NCBI RefSeq assembly: GCF_025993685.1
Contig: NZ_DAJPEN010000001.1
Coordinates: 2,356,001 to 2,420,000, forward strand
DNA length: 64,000 bases
Source: Bacteroides mediterraneensis
GTDB lineage: Bacteria; Bacteroidota; Bacteroidia; Bacteroidales; Bacteroidaceae
Direction of reading: 5' to 3'
Part shown: positions 1-7,706 of the stretch, piece after piece
Layout: every line of letters begins with the position of its first letter
How positions within the stretch are numbered: position 1 is the first letter of the stretch
Notes under the pieces: model-generated
The model's input: only the letters and a program-made list of their open reading frames with translations
Database searches by the model: none
What the model was told of the DNA's origin: nothing
Program-made: the position numbers and the translations under genes

Positions 1-589
1 GCCATGCAGATTCTACAGCCGGTTTGAAAGTCAGAACCAATATACGCGACAGATTCATCTTTTTTGCCAGCTGATAACTTGCAAAAGTCTTACCAAAACG
101 CATCTTCGCATTCCACAGGAACTTGGGTATTCGGTTAGGCTCTTCCTTTACAGCCTGTTCAAAGTAAGACTTGGTCTGTTCCACGGCACGGAACTGTTCT
201 GGACGCATACCGAAGTTTTGAGTCCTGTTCTCTACATTTTCCGAACCTGTACGCAGCGAAAGGATGGCCGCTTTCACATCCTCCATTGAGCAATCAAACC
301 ATTCGTCTGTTTTGTCAAGAGGGTTGAGGCGGTGGAAACCTTTACGTTCAAGAAGTTTGTGTACATCCTTGTCGGTGAAGCAGGAGCCGTCATTGGTCAT
401 AGCAGATTCTATCAGAACGATTTCGTATCTGATTTTGCTTGTGTGTAGTTGTTCGTCTATGCGTTCCTTTGCTGTCCGGTCTGTGTAACCTACTTTCAGA
501 TAACCTTTGTGTGAATCTACACCTAACAGTCTGTAGGCGTAGATAGTTGGTGTTACGGTAGGGCGTTGGGGGAAGTAGTTCTGTTCCAT
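1..589 (-). CDS. GIY-YIG / SF2 helicase restriction-type protein, partial (cut by left edge)
   Basis: Reading leftwards from an ATG at 587-589, the frame stays open to the window edge, so about 196 N-terminal residues are visible. Residues 15-80 resemble a T5orf172-type GIY-YIG nuclease domain (YRLLGVDSHKGYLKVGYT, a following Arg, then DKDVHKLLE). From about residue 150 a superfamily-2 helicase begins with the Walker A-like stretch AKMRFGKTFASYQLA and motif Ia-like ILVLTFKPAVESAW. It starts 4 bp beyond the stop of the Eco57I-type methylase and is probably co-transcribed with it, as expected for the translocating and cutting subunit of a restriction-modification system. The helicase C-terminus and any further nuclease domain lie outside the window. 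Confidence 0.8.
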   Translation of the reverse strand, partial: MEQNYFPQRPTVTPTIYAYRLLGVDSHKGYLKVGYTDRTAKERIDEQLHTSKIRYEIVLIESAMTNDGSCFTDKDVHKLLERKGFHRLNPLDKTDEWFDCSMEDVKAAILSLRTGSENVENRTQNFGMRPEQFRAVEQTKSYFEQAVKEEPNRIPKFLWNAKMRFGKTFASYQLAKKMNLSRILVLTFKPAVESAW

Positions 590-593
590 AGTG

Positions 594-2177
594 TTATTCC
601 ATTGGGCGTATCATTGATTCTATAAAGTTTATTTCGTTTTTATCCAAACCATATTTAGAATATAGCTCTTTATCGATTCTATCTATAGATGAATCCCATC
701 TTATATCAGAATTAGATGTGAAATCTTGAAGAGGTATCAATTCAAAAGATTCTCTCGATATATTTAGTGAATGGCGATTATAAAAAAGAAGAGCCCTGAA
801 AAACTTTGTTTTAATATATGACAAGCAATTTTCAGCTTCACTTTTTGTTTTAAAGCTACCAATCATTAGAAATGTTTCTGTACAAATGGTTTTAGGAGTA
901 CCAAGTATAATTTCGGGTGGCACAGTAGAGGTTGTCATATATGCTTTGGAAAAGAATAATTTGTATTGATTTATTGTTTCATGTCCTTTACTAATTGCAT
1001 CTTCTTTTATATAGCCAAAAACTCTTTTTGCACCTCCTTTTTTGCCTTTTACACCATATATTTTTATAGCCGTTTTATCCTCCCCGTCGGCTATTTTAAT
1101 TGTCGAATATGATTCTGGTGTATTAAAAAAATCTGCATTAAATCCATAAGGATTTCTTGCTGAAACGATAGATTGAAATTTTGTTTTATCAACAGAAGCT
1201 TTGCGGATTATAGAACTTTGTCTGAAATCTCTGATTATAGTTCCTGAATAATCACATTTCAGAAACCTAAAAGAATGATTTGTGCTACCATCCAATGATT
1301 TAAAATGATAATCAACCTTGCCATTATAATCTTTATCCCAAAGAAAAAAGCAAACGCCTCCATCAATATGTAATCCTGTAAAACATTCTTTTGCATCTTC
1401 AAAATCATATATTGTTTTTATTCTTGTGTCATTCATCATTGTTTTACGGAAATCGTTTAATCCTTTACCTCCTTTCATCCATCGAGATGGAATAATCATA
1501 GTCAGATATTTAGGAGATAATTTCTTTGCATTTTCAATGAATAAGTGATATATTGGTTTTGCACTATCTCCTGTTCCTCCTCCATCACTCATCTGGTACG
1601 GTGGATTTCCTATAATCACATCGAATTTCATTTTAAAGACCTTCTCTACATCTAAGTTGTGAATAAATTGGTATGCATAGCTCTCTAATTCCGGTTTCCG
1701 GTCGTATTCATTTTGTGACGTACCGCAATAAATACATTTGCCATCTTTCCATGTGTGGTTGATACGCTGGTAAATGATATTCCCTTGAGGTTTGTTCTCA
1801 GGAAATTGGTAAGCCGAGAACTGGCTACATGGGTATTTACTGCAATACACACTCCGGCGCGACAGCAAGCTGGTAAGTTCGGTAATGGCGATACCGAACA
1901 ACTGCTTTGAGAAAATATGCTCGATACGTTTCTCAAGGTCAGGTATCTGACGTTCAAGACCTTTAATCAACCTCTTGGCAATCTCGCGAAGGAAAACTCC
2001 GCTTTTGCAACATGGGTCGAGAAATCTTGTATCAGGATTCTCAAACAGCTCCTGCGGAAGCAAGTCGATTATCTTATTAGCCAATTCGGGAGGGGTAAAC
2101 ACTTCATCGTTGCTCAGATTGGCTATGCAGGACAGTACGTCCGGATTATAGACGTTATGTAATAAACTATTCTCCAT
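594..2177 (-). CDS. Eco57I-type adenine-specific DNA methyltransferase
   Basis: This 527-residue protein has both N6-adenine methylase signatures: SAM-binding motif I as FLDPCCKSGVFL (residues 52-63) and catalytic motif IV as NPPY (191-194, in FDVIIGNPPYQMSDGG). Between them lie four cysteines (C112, C117, C148, C151) that could bind zinc. The C-terminal half probably holds the target-recognition domain. It overlaps the upstream methylase-like gene by 11 bp and is followed after 4 bp by the helicase gene, so the three genes look like one restriction-modification operon. Its C-terminus (NEINFIESMIRPME) matches a decayed fragment on the opposite strand at 3505-3626. Modification by this subunit is well supported by the motifs; the target sequence is unknown. 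Confidence 0.88.
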   Translation of the reverse strand: MENSLLHNVYNPDVLSCIANLSNDEVFTPPELANKIIDLLPQELFENPDTRFLDPCCKSGVFLREIAKRLIKGLERQIPDLEKRIEHIFSKQLFGIAITELTSLLSRRSVYCSKYPCSQFSAYQFPENKPQGNIIYQRINHTWKDGKCIYCGTSQNEYDRKPELESYAYQFIHNLDVEKVFKMKFDVIIGNPPYQMSDGGGTGDSAKPIYHLFIENAKKLSPKYLTMIIPSRWMKGGKGLNDFRKTMMNDTRIKTIYDFEDAKECFTGLHIDGGVCFFLWDKDYNGKVDYHFKSLDGSTNHSFRFLKCDYSGTIIRDFRQSSIIRKASVDKTKFQSIVSARNPYGFNADFFNTPESYSTIKIADGEDKTAIKIYGVKGKKGGAKRVFGYIKEDAISKGHETINQYKLFFSKAYMTTSTVPPEIILGTPKTICTETFLMIGSFKTKSEAENCLSYIKTKFFRALLFYNRHSLNISRESFELIPLQDFTSNSDIRWDSSIDRIDKELYSKYGLDKNEINFIESMIRPME

Positions 2178-2850
2178 AATCTTGAACTTTTTTATAGTGG
2201 GTGATGTATCTTCTCAGGAATATTCCACCCTCTTCCTTTTGCTCTTCGCTGAGCGCAAAAAGATTACCTTCGCTATTGTCGTTGTAAAGTAGAAGGTCGG
2301 ACATGGTATAATCCGAGCGTTGCATCCGGTTTCCGCTGATTAGTGCCCATTCGGAAAAAACTATCGGTGCCGAAGTGTCGTTACCTTCTGCATCCACACA
2401 CATAAGAGTAAGGGCATTTCCGTTGATGATATTTCTGCTGATAATAAACTTTGCAGCCTGTCTGACGTCTTCCGATGCGTCCGATTTGCAGTGTGCAGTG
2501 TATTCTTCGTTCCAGATGGAGAACAGACGTTCGCGACATTCCTCTACGTTGTCACGCATGATATCCACACCGTATAGACTGCCGATGGCTACAATAGCCT
2601 GTTTCTCATAGTCGTAAGGACTGTTCTTGTATTTCCGGCGGAGTTCTGAGAGTTTGCGTTTTAGAATAGCAGTCAGGAAATTGCCGTTGCCGCATGCCGG
2701 TTCTAAGAAACGTGAGTCGGGACGGAGGCACTCGTTGGCTACAAGGTCGAGCATGGCATTTACCTCTCGCTCGGCAGTAAAGACTTCACCTCTTTCCGCT
2801 ACTCGCTGTCGGGATATGATTTGGGATTTTTTCTGATTGTTCACCGCCAT
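2167..2850 (-). CDS. N6-methylase-like SAM-binding protein lacking a visible NPPY motif
   Basis: This 227-residue protein carries a clear class I methylase motif I, FLEPACGNGNFLTA (residues 48-61), preceded by GEVFTAEREVNAML, the sequence that usually leads into this motif in N6-adenine methylases. No NPPY or DPPY catalytic motif can be seen; at roughly the expected place the sequence reads FSEWALISGNRMQ. It is short for a complete methylase. It may be a SAM-binding or regulatory partner of the Eco57I-type enzyme, or a reduced half-enzyme. It is the first gene of the leftward operon and overlaps the next by 11 bp. An out-of-frame ATG lies just upstream; the start at 2848-2850 is the one in the coding frame. 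Confidence 0.7.
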   Translation of the reverse strand: MAVNNQKKSQIISRQRVAERGEVFTAEREVNAMLDLVANECLRPDSRFLEPACGNGNFLTAILKRKLSELRRKYKNSPYDYEKQAIVAIGSLYGVDIMRDNVEECRERLFSIWNEEYTAHCKSDASEDVRQAAKFIISRNIINGNALTLMCVDAEGNDTSAPIVFSEWALISGNRMQRSDYTMSDLLLYNDNSEGNLFALSEEQKEEGGIFLRRYITHYKKVQDYGE

Positions 2851-2853
2851 TTG

Positions 2854-3325
2854 CAGCCATAATTAATGCGGATAAGGGCTACAATACCGCGGTAATATAT
2901 TAAGGTATAGACATAAAAAAAGCGTGAAGCCCTGAACTGTTGCTCGCTTCACGATCTGAGGCCTTCGCATTGCCCTGTCTGTCGAAACGAACAACGCAAA
3001 GCCCCACGCCGATATGTATAATACTACCTATATGCCGTATACTACCATAAAGTGTACGGGTACACCTATGGCTATACGACAATTGAGGTCTGTATATAAC
3101 ACACCACGGGGCATCTACGTTGCTTTGTTTTTGACAGACAAATTGAAAGTTGCGAAGTTTCAGATCGTCAAAACCAAAGCGTAGTAAACGCCTTTGAATA
3201 TGTCATGTCCCTGTCACCTCATCTTTTCTAAGATATTAAGAAAAGAACGTTTGGTGCAGGTCTGTACGATTTTCATGTAAACAAAAGGCTCAAAACCGTT
3301 TTCGTTTATGGAAATCGCAGTCATT
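2854..3325 (-). promoter_or_regulatory. About 470-nt leader of the restriction-modification operon, with small ORFs and a large hairpin
   Basis: This stretch has no conventional gene. Read leftwards it carries a 36-codon ORF from 3324 to 3214 (with an internal ATG at 3276 giving a 20-codon version), a 12-codon ORF from 3206 to 3168 (MTYSKAFTTLWF), a 28-codon ORF from 3114 to 3028 and a 60-codon ORF from 3082 to 2900. A hairpin with about 18-bp arms lies at 3115-3135 and 3167-3184, with an inner TGAAA/TTTCA stem. The leader ends at the terminator at 2914-2953. Serial short ORFs plus a terminator resemble a translation-coupled attenuator of the kind known for tetQ in Bacteroides. That mechanism is inferred here. 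Confidence 0.5.
2914..2953 (-). terminator. Intrinsic terminator (possible attenuator) before the methylase operon
   Basis: Read leftwards, the 8-bp stem CGTGAAGC / GCTTCACG (2946-2953 and 2923-2930) with a 15-nt loop is followed by a run of about seven U residues. It sits 63 bp upstream of the first methylase ATG and downstream of the leader promoter on the same strand, so leader transcription must pass it to reach the genes. The position suggests attenuation, although no antiterminator fold was worked out. Confidence 0.65.
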
Positions 3326-3331
3326 GTTTCG

Positions 3332-3366
3332 CAAAGTTAAGGAAAATATTCTCATCTTCATACAAA
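3332..3366 (-). promoter_or_regulatory. Promoter of the methylase leader (TTTG-N23-TAACTTTG)
   Basis: On the minus strand a TTTG -33 element (3363-3366) is followed after 23 bp by TAACTTTG (3332-3339), fitting the Bacteroidetes TTTG / TAnnTTTG promoter pattern. Transcription would begin near 3325, almost at the ATG of the 36-codon leader ORF. Confidence 0.5.
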
Positions 3367-3409
3367 GATGGGTAATTATATATTGGAAAGCCGGAAATCT
3401 GATATAAAG

Positions 3410-3463
3410 TTCCCCTGTATAGATGGTGAAATTTGAGTGTGTTTCGCCATCTATATAGGGGAA
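3410..3463. repeat. 22-bp inverted repeat with 10-nt loop
   Basis: The arms at 3410-3431 and 3442-3463 are complementary at 20 of 22 positions (outer end TTCCCC / GGGGAA). No T-run follows on either strand, so it does not look like a terminator. It lies between the leader promoter and the methylase remnant. Its role is unknown; a protein-binding or recombination-related site is possible. Confidence 0.6.
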
Positions 3464-3465
3464 TA

Positions 3466-3504
3466 ATGTAAGTATTATTGAGAAGTATGAGGAAATACTT
3501 ACAT
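3466..3504. repeat. 11-bp perfect inverted repeat next to the methylase remnant
   Basis: The arms ATGTAAGTATT (3466-3476) and AATACTTACAT (3494-3504) are perfectly complementary and 17 nt apart. The repeat starts 3 bp after the 22-bp inverted repeat and ends where similarity to the methylase C-terminus begins, so it may mark a rearrangement junction. Confidence 0.55.
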
Positions 3505-3626
3505 AGGATTTAAAGTGATATTGACTGGCCTCAAACAGTTACAGACATTGACAGCGACTATATATGAAATAAGACTTGAATAAAAATGAAATAACCTTCA
3601 TTGAATCAATGATAAAACCTATGTAG
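3505..3626 (+). pseudogene. Remnant of an Eco57I-type methylase C-terminus
   Basis: On the + strand, the codons from 3573 to the TAG at 3624-3626 read DLNKNEITFIESMIKPM, closely matching the C-terminus of the intact methylase at 594-2177 (GLDKNEINFIESMIRPME). Further upstream, in another frame, SDIDWPQTVTDIDSD (3514-3558) matches its NSDIRWDSSIDRIDKEL. At least one 1-base deletion near 3558 and a stop at 3570-3572 break the frame. The fragment is diverged (roughly 80% at the DNA level over the last 50 bases, by eye) and lies in opposite orientation to the intact gene. It is the scar of a different methylase copy, not a recent duplicate. Confidence 0.75.
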
Positions 3627-3678
3627 CCTATCAGCTATTTGCGTAGATATATCTATTTTGTTTCATAACCTATTGTGT

Positions 3679-4557
3679 CTACTTTCGATGTGATTTGGTT
3701 ATAGGATTAGTTGGAATTATTTGTGTCATATATATAATACCATAACCAAATTCCTTATTTAAGTATTCAATTATCTTAGGGGCAGTCCAATTGGTCTTTT
3801 GTTGCAATTCTTGGAATTTAGCTGATACTTCCTTTTTGCAATGCTTGGGAATTATAATTAATGTTTGTGTCCGAAAAACTGCGGAATTTTCTGAGTCAGG
3901 ACGAGTCATCAGTTGCAGGACTTCATCATAGTCCAATTCTGAGAAGATATTCAGACCAGCTTCGTAACTAGGAATATATGTCATAACATCTTGATTCATC
4001 ATTTCAATCATCAATTTATCATGGTCAGAAAAAGGAATATGACAGTCATTAAACTTAATTATCACCTTTCCGTTTTTCTTCATCTGAATATGGAAATGTG
4101 AATAGTCGCTATTTGTACCTGAATGCCCTTCAAAATCAGTTTTCGCAAGAGAAAATGTCCATTCGAACTCTTTATATCTAATTGTTGTTTCAAAAATTTT
4201 ATTACAGTCATTTCCTTCGCTTGTATCATCAATATTAACAAATGGCTTATCGGAATTTGCAACCCATGTCAAATAACCATACAATCTAAGAAGGCCTTTA
4301 CCACTATAAAGCAGCTTTATTAACAGTTTTTTCTTTATAATAGGATTGATGAGCCAATGAAAACAAGGATTATTCTCGTCCACATAATCCAATGGTTCTC
4401 CACAGATATAGCATATCCCTTTTTTCAGACCTTCTTTAATACCATTAAAATCATGTTCATCTTCTTTTATTTGAGTTTCATTCATCTTTTGGATGAATTC
4501 AGATTCTAATTCATTACACAACTCTTTAAAATTTATGTTTTTATATTGATTATACAT
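3679..4557 (-). CDS. Uncharacterised Cys/His protein with an HxHxQ motif
   Basis: I do not recognise this 292-residue protein with confidence. It is very AT-rich, like its neighbours. Residues 49-67 contain CYIC, then C65 and H67 (CFHWLINP), which could bind zinc. At 154-158 it reads HFHIQ, resembling the HxHxQ active-site stretch of HIT/GalT-like nucleotidyl hydrolases and transferases. The combination of a CxxC zinc site and HxHxQ is reminiscent of GalT, but the rest was not matched. An HNH-like reading of the Cys/His cluster is an alternative. It lies 147 bp downstream of the rloB-like gene on the same strand and may belong to the same defence module. Confidence 0.5.
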   Translation of the reverse strand: MYNQYKNINFKELCNELESEFIQKMNETQIKEDEHDFNGIKEGLKKGICYICGEPLDYVDENNPCFHWLINPIIKKKLLIKLLYSGKGLLRLYGYLTWVANSDKPFVNIDDTSEGNDCNKIFETTIRYKEFEWTFSLAKTDFEGHSGTNSDYSHFHIQMKKNGKVIIKFNDCHIPFSDHDKLMIEMMNQDVMTYIPSYEAGLNIFSELDYDEVLQLMTRPDSENSAVFRTQTLIIIPKHCKKEVSAKFQELQQKTNWTAPKIIEYLNKEFGYGIIYMTQIIPTNPITKSHRK

Positions 4558-4704
4558 ACCTTAGCTTATTATGTTATAAAGTTATCAAATCAACGTATGA
4601 CCTCTTGAAATAATACATAGTGTTATAATAATGTTTTATTTGTTTACACCGACAGATTATTTTTTGTATTGCCATATTGATTTACGTTAAAATGCTAACG
4701 TTTG

Positions 4705-5307
4705 TTAGATTTTATTTAGTAATTTGATTACTTTATGAATCTCTGAATACGCCATTAAATCCTCCGGTGAGTCCTTACATAATTGACATAACTTCTCTGA
4801 ATTTGACATTGCCCGTTCCAAATCGCCGTTCTCTGTCAGATATTTATAAAGATTGGTTCGTATGAAGTATCGTTTGGTCTTTTCATATCCCGGCATATAC
4901 TTCTGTAACTCAGGAAGTAGCTGCTCGTAACTCTCATATCGTCGGCAAGCTACATTAGATAAGAAATGAAGCAGGAACCAGAATTCTGTGCATGGGTTTG
5001 TTTCTACGAACATCACTTTGCCGGCATATTTCTTTGCGTCATACTTTTTCTTTGCCCGTTGATATAATTGCATTTCGGTGGGAAACTGCAATAGTCTATC
5101 CATATCAAACAGGCATACGATATAATCATATTGCTTGTTCAAATAGGATTCTACCAATTTTAGAATATGATTGATGTCGCTATGCTGCGGAAAATCAGGC
5201 GCAACCTTGAAAGGATAACGACATGCCACCCTCAATGAATCAAAATAGAACCACTCGGTTTCTCCTTCGCCTATGATGGCGATACTTTTCGTCACTGTCC
5301 GCCTCAT
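4705..5307 (-). CDS. RloB-family protein (AbiLii-like, TOPRIM-type)
   Basis: This 200-residue protein fits the RloB family. It has an N-terminal IIGEGETEWFYFDSL (acidic E14 and E16), CLFDMD with D68 and D70, and NPCTEFWFLLHF near residue 105, the acidic triad expected of a TOPRIM-like metal-dependent nuclease fold. It begins 4 bp after the AAA ATPase gene, so the two are translated as a pair. RloB next to an AAA_21-type ATPase is the gene order of the AbiL abortive-infection system and of RloA/RloB modules. The ATPase probably senses infection and licenses the nuclease-like partner; that role is inferred from the family. Confidence 0.8.
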   Translation of the reverse strand: MRRTVTKSIAIIGEGETEWFYFDSLRVACRYPFKVAPDFPQHSDINHILKLVESYLNKQYDYIVCLFDMDRLLQFPTEMQLYQRAKKKYDAKKYAGKVMFVETNPCTEFWFLLHFLSNVACRRYESYEQLLPELQKYMPGYEKTKRYFIRTNLYKYLTENGDLERAMSNSEKLCQLCKDSPEDLMAYSEIHKVIKLLNKI

Positions 5308-5311
5308 ATCA

Positions 5312-6610
5312 TTAGTCGTTTAGGTTTATGTATTGACTGCCAAGGAACGGAAGCTTAACTAACTTACCCTGTTTGTAAGCATTATACGGGGAAAGATTCT
5401 TGTGCAGACCTAAAGATGAAAGACGTACTATTTTAGTTTCTCCGTATTCGTCTTTGTCCGTAAACCATATTGTGTCACGGCGAATAAAGTCCTCATTAAG
5501 TAGATTGATGTCGTGTGTTGTAAGCAGCATTTGGGATGTTCCTTCGCTGTTAGCTAAAAAGACTTTTATGAAATAAGCCAACAGTTCATAATGGATGCTT
5601 GTCTCTACTTCATCAATAGGTACAAAACGGTTGGTTTTTAACAGGAAATTCAGAATTACCGCCATCCCCAAAAATCTCATTGTACCATTCGATTCGTATT
5701 CTTCCGATAAATCATATAGCTTGTCACCTACCTTGTGCTTGAATGTCAATTCTGCATTTGTGATCTTCCCTTTTCTAAGCATTTCGGCTTTTGCTTCATC
5801 GCCAATAGGGGCGTTCTGAATCAGTTGTTCCAGTTCCGGGGTAATCAATTCCTCCTCTTCGTGTAATACGACATCTTCTATGTTGAAATCGGATGCTTTC
5901 AGAAAGTTTAGTATGAACTTCTTCAAGTCGCCGGATTCGTCTTTGTCTAATTGTGATTTGACATAGCCTGAAAGAAGCATACCTGGCAAAAGCACATCTT
6001 TTACTTGTTTAGCAAAGTAATCGTACACATCGTTCAACCTGGTCCGTTCTACATTGCTTTTGCCAAATGCAGCAAGCACACTGCAATTGTTAATTGTGTT
6101 GCCGGAAATCACGTCTTGGCTCTTGCGTGGCATTTTCAAGTTTACGCCGAAATCTATTGTCGTGGAATCTGTTTCCGGGTCATAACTGCGGCTGTACAGT
6201 TTGGTAGGACGTATGGAATCGTAAACAACCAATGTCTCGGAATGGATATAGTTTGCATCCAGTTCAAAACTAAGAATGTACTTCGACCGGTTAATATAGA
6301 ATACCATAGACATCTTCGTCCTTTCTTTCCTTGACGTGTCATCCAGCATGAAAGGAACGACTCCTGTTTTTTCATTTCGGTCTTTAGGCATCCGTAACGC
6401 AAGCATCCTGAAAAATTCAATGGCATTCAGGATGTTGGTCTTGCCGGAAGCGTTTGCACCATAGATGATTCCCACTTTCAGCAACTTTACTCCATCCTTA
6501 ATTTCATAAGAATATTCATCAGACATAAAGGTATCTGATGAAGGCTCAAAACTTATCTTTTGCGGAGATTTTATTGAGAAAAAATTTTCAATGACGAATT
6601 CTGCTATCAT
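5312..6610 (-). CDS. AAA ATPase, RloA / AbiLi-like
   Basis: The protein (432 residues) is an ABC/SMC-type AAA_21 ATPase without a long coiled coil. Visible motifs are the N-terminal LxxEN-like FVIENFFSIK, Walker A GANASGKTN (51-59), a signature-like stretch ESNGTMRFLGMAVIL, Walker B followed by DEVETSIH, and a switch histidine in LLTTHDINLL. Length and motif order match COG1106 ATPases found with RloB. It is the first gene of the leftward pair. A TATCTTTG box lies 29 bp upstream. The pair is most simply read as an AbiL-like phage-defence system; the trigger is unknown. Confidence 0.85.
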   Translation of the reverse strand: MIAEFVIENFFSIKSPQKISFEPSSDTFMSDEYSYEIKDGVKLLKVGIIYGANASGKTNILNAIEFFRMLALRMPKDRNEKTGVVPFMLDDTSRKERTKMSMVFYINRSKYILSFELDANYIHSETLVVYDSIRPTKLYSRSYDPETDSTTIDFGVNLKMPRKSQDVISGNTINNCSVLAAFGKSNVERTRLNDVYDYFAKQVKDVLLPGMLLSGYVKSQLDKDESGDLKKFILNFLKASDFNIEDVVLHEEEELITPELEQLIQNAPIGDEAKAEMLRKGKITNAELTFKHKVGDKLYDLSEEYESNGTMRFLGMAVILNFLLKTNRFVPIDEVETSIHYELLAYFIKVFLANSEGTSQMLLTTHDINLLNEDFIRRDTIWFTDKDEYGETKIVRLSSLGLHKNLSPYNAYKQGKLVKLPFLGSQYINLND

Positions 6611-6638
6611 ATTCGATAAATTTATCTATCACACTGTA

Positions 6639-6646
6639 CAAAGATA
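6639..6646 (-). promoter_or_regulatory. -7 promoter box of the AAA-RloB operon
   Basis: TATCTTTG on the minus strand matches the Bacteroidetes TAnnTTTG element, 29 bp before the ATPase ATG. No clear TTTG -33 element is seen at the usual distance. Confidence 0.45.
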
Positions 6647-6835
6647 GAAATAAAATTCCATATAAAAAGTTATAGCATATATTTCCGTAATAAAACTACA
6701 GAATTCAAATACAAAGTATAAACCCAAATGGTTTTATAACAATAATATAAAATTGCGTTCCTATTAAATGAAAAAAAGCCAGACGGACTAACCTTAGTTT
6801 TTGCTACATACCCTTCATAAATCCCAAAAAAGTCG

Positions 6836-6843
6836 TATATTTG
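6836..6843 (+). promoter_or_regulatory. -7 promoter box of the lipoprotein-helicase operon
   Basis: TATATTTG fits TAnnTTTG and lies 25 bp before the lipoprotein ATG at 6869. It marks the right-hand boundary of the AT-rich island, with divergent promoters on the two sides. Confidence 0.5.
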
Positions 6844-6868
6844 AAGCAAGAATTCAACTATACGACTT

Positions 6869-7684
6869 ATGAAACTCATGCAATTTATTCAAGGAATGTT
6901 CCTGACAACCTGCATCCTGCTCTTCGCAGCCTGCAAAAACGATGATGGTCCGATTTACCTCGTCAGCGTGGACAACCAGCAAAAAATAACCGACGGCACG
7001 ATAGAACTCAGTCTGTTCAGCACAGGCGAAAAATTCTTCATCCGGGGAGGAGATGGGAACTACACCCTCAAAAACGGAGATGCCACCATTGCGGACTACC
7101 GCTACGATGGAGAAACCCTGACCTTCCTTCCGGTCAGCATCGGCCAGACCTCTACCACCATTTCCGACCGGAAAGGAAACAGCTACACCGTATCTATCTT
7201 GGTCAGCAATCCTACAGATGAATACCGGGTGGAAAGCTTGGAAGCAGAAGTGGAAGGCGATAACCTCACCAAAGGAGACGAATCGACCTTAAAGGCACGC
7301 ATCCTAGAGGAATCCCCTCTCCAGGCAGAAGGACGCTTTTCCTTCATCTATTCAGATGCTTCCCAGTCGTATGGGGAACTGAGAATTTTCCCGAACAGCA
7401 CAGGTAACTATCAGCTTGGCATTTTTGAACGTACCCTCAAATATACAGAAGATACAGGAGAACCCTATCTGCGCATTGAGGCTACCATGGCGGGAAGCAC
7501 CAAGCAGCAATATACCTTCATGCTGTTTGAAAACGAAACGACAGCAGAAGGGACGGCAGCGTCCGAATCCGCTGAAAGTACAAACACAGTTTGCCTCATC
7601 AAGGAAGACGTGACTGACCAGTACAAAGGAGAATTCAACGGACTCACCAAGGCTTACCGTATCTATCACTTAATTAAACAGTAA
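6869..7684 (+). CDS. Uncharacterised lipoprotein
   Basis: This 271-residue protein opens with a lipoprotein signal ending in the lipobox LFAAC, so the mature protein should be lipid-anchored at Cys22. Residues 40-115 have the alternating pattern of a small Ig-like or BACON-like beta domain (FFIRGGDGNYTLKNGD ... GNSYTVSILV). The second half (from about 120) is also predicted beta-rich and has no motif I recognise. A TATATTTG promoter box precedes it, and the nuclease-helicase gene starts 22 bp after its stop, so the two are likely co-transcribed although a functional link is not obvious. Base composition is clearly richer in G+C than in the defence island to the left. Confidence 0.65.
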   Translation: MKLMQFIQGMFLTTCILLFAACKNDDGPIYLVSVDNQQKITDGTIELSLFSTGEKFFIRGGDGNYTLKNGDATIADYRYDGETLTFLPVSIGQTSTTISDRKGNSYTVSILVSNPTDEYRVESLEAEVEGDNLTKGDESTLKARILEESPLQAEGRFSFIYSDASQSYGELRIFPNSTGNYQLGIFERTLKYTEDTGEPYLRIEATMAGSTKQQYTFMLFENETTAEGTAASESAESTNTVCLIKEDVTDQYKGEFNGLTKAYRIYHLIKQ

Positions 7685-7706
7685 CGCCGGCCTGCCTTTT
7701 TTGCAC

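Noticed and set aside
2900..3082. 60-codon ORF in the leader as a regular gene
   Set aside because: Its 3' end runs through the terminator stem, and there is no family match; treated as part of the leader.
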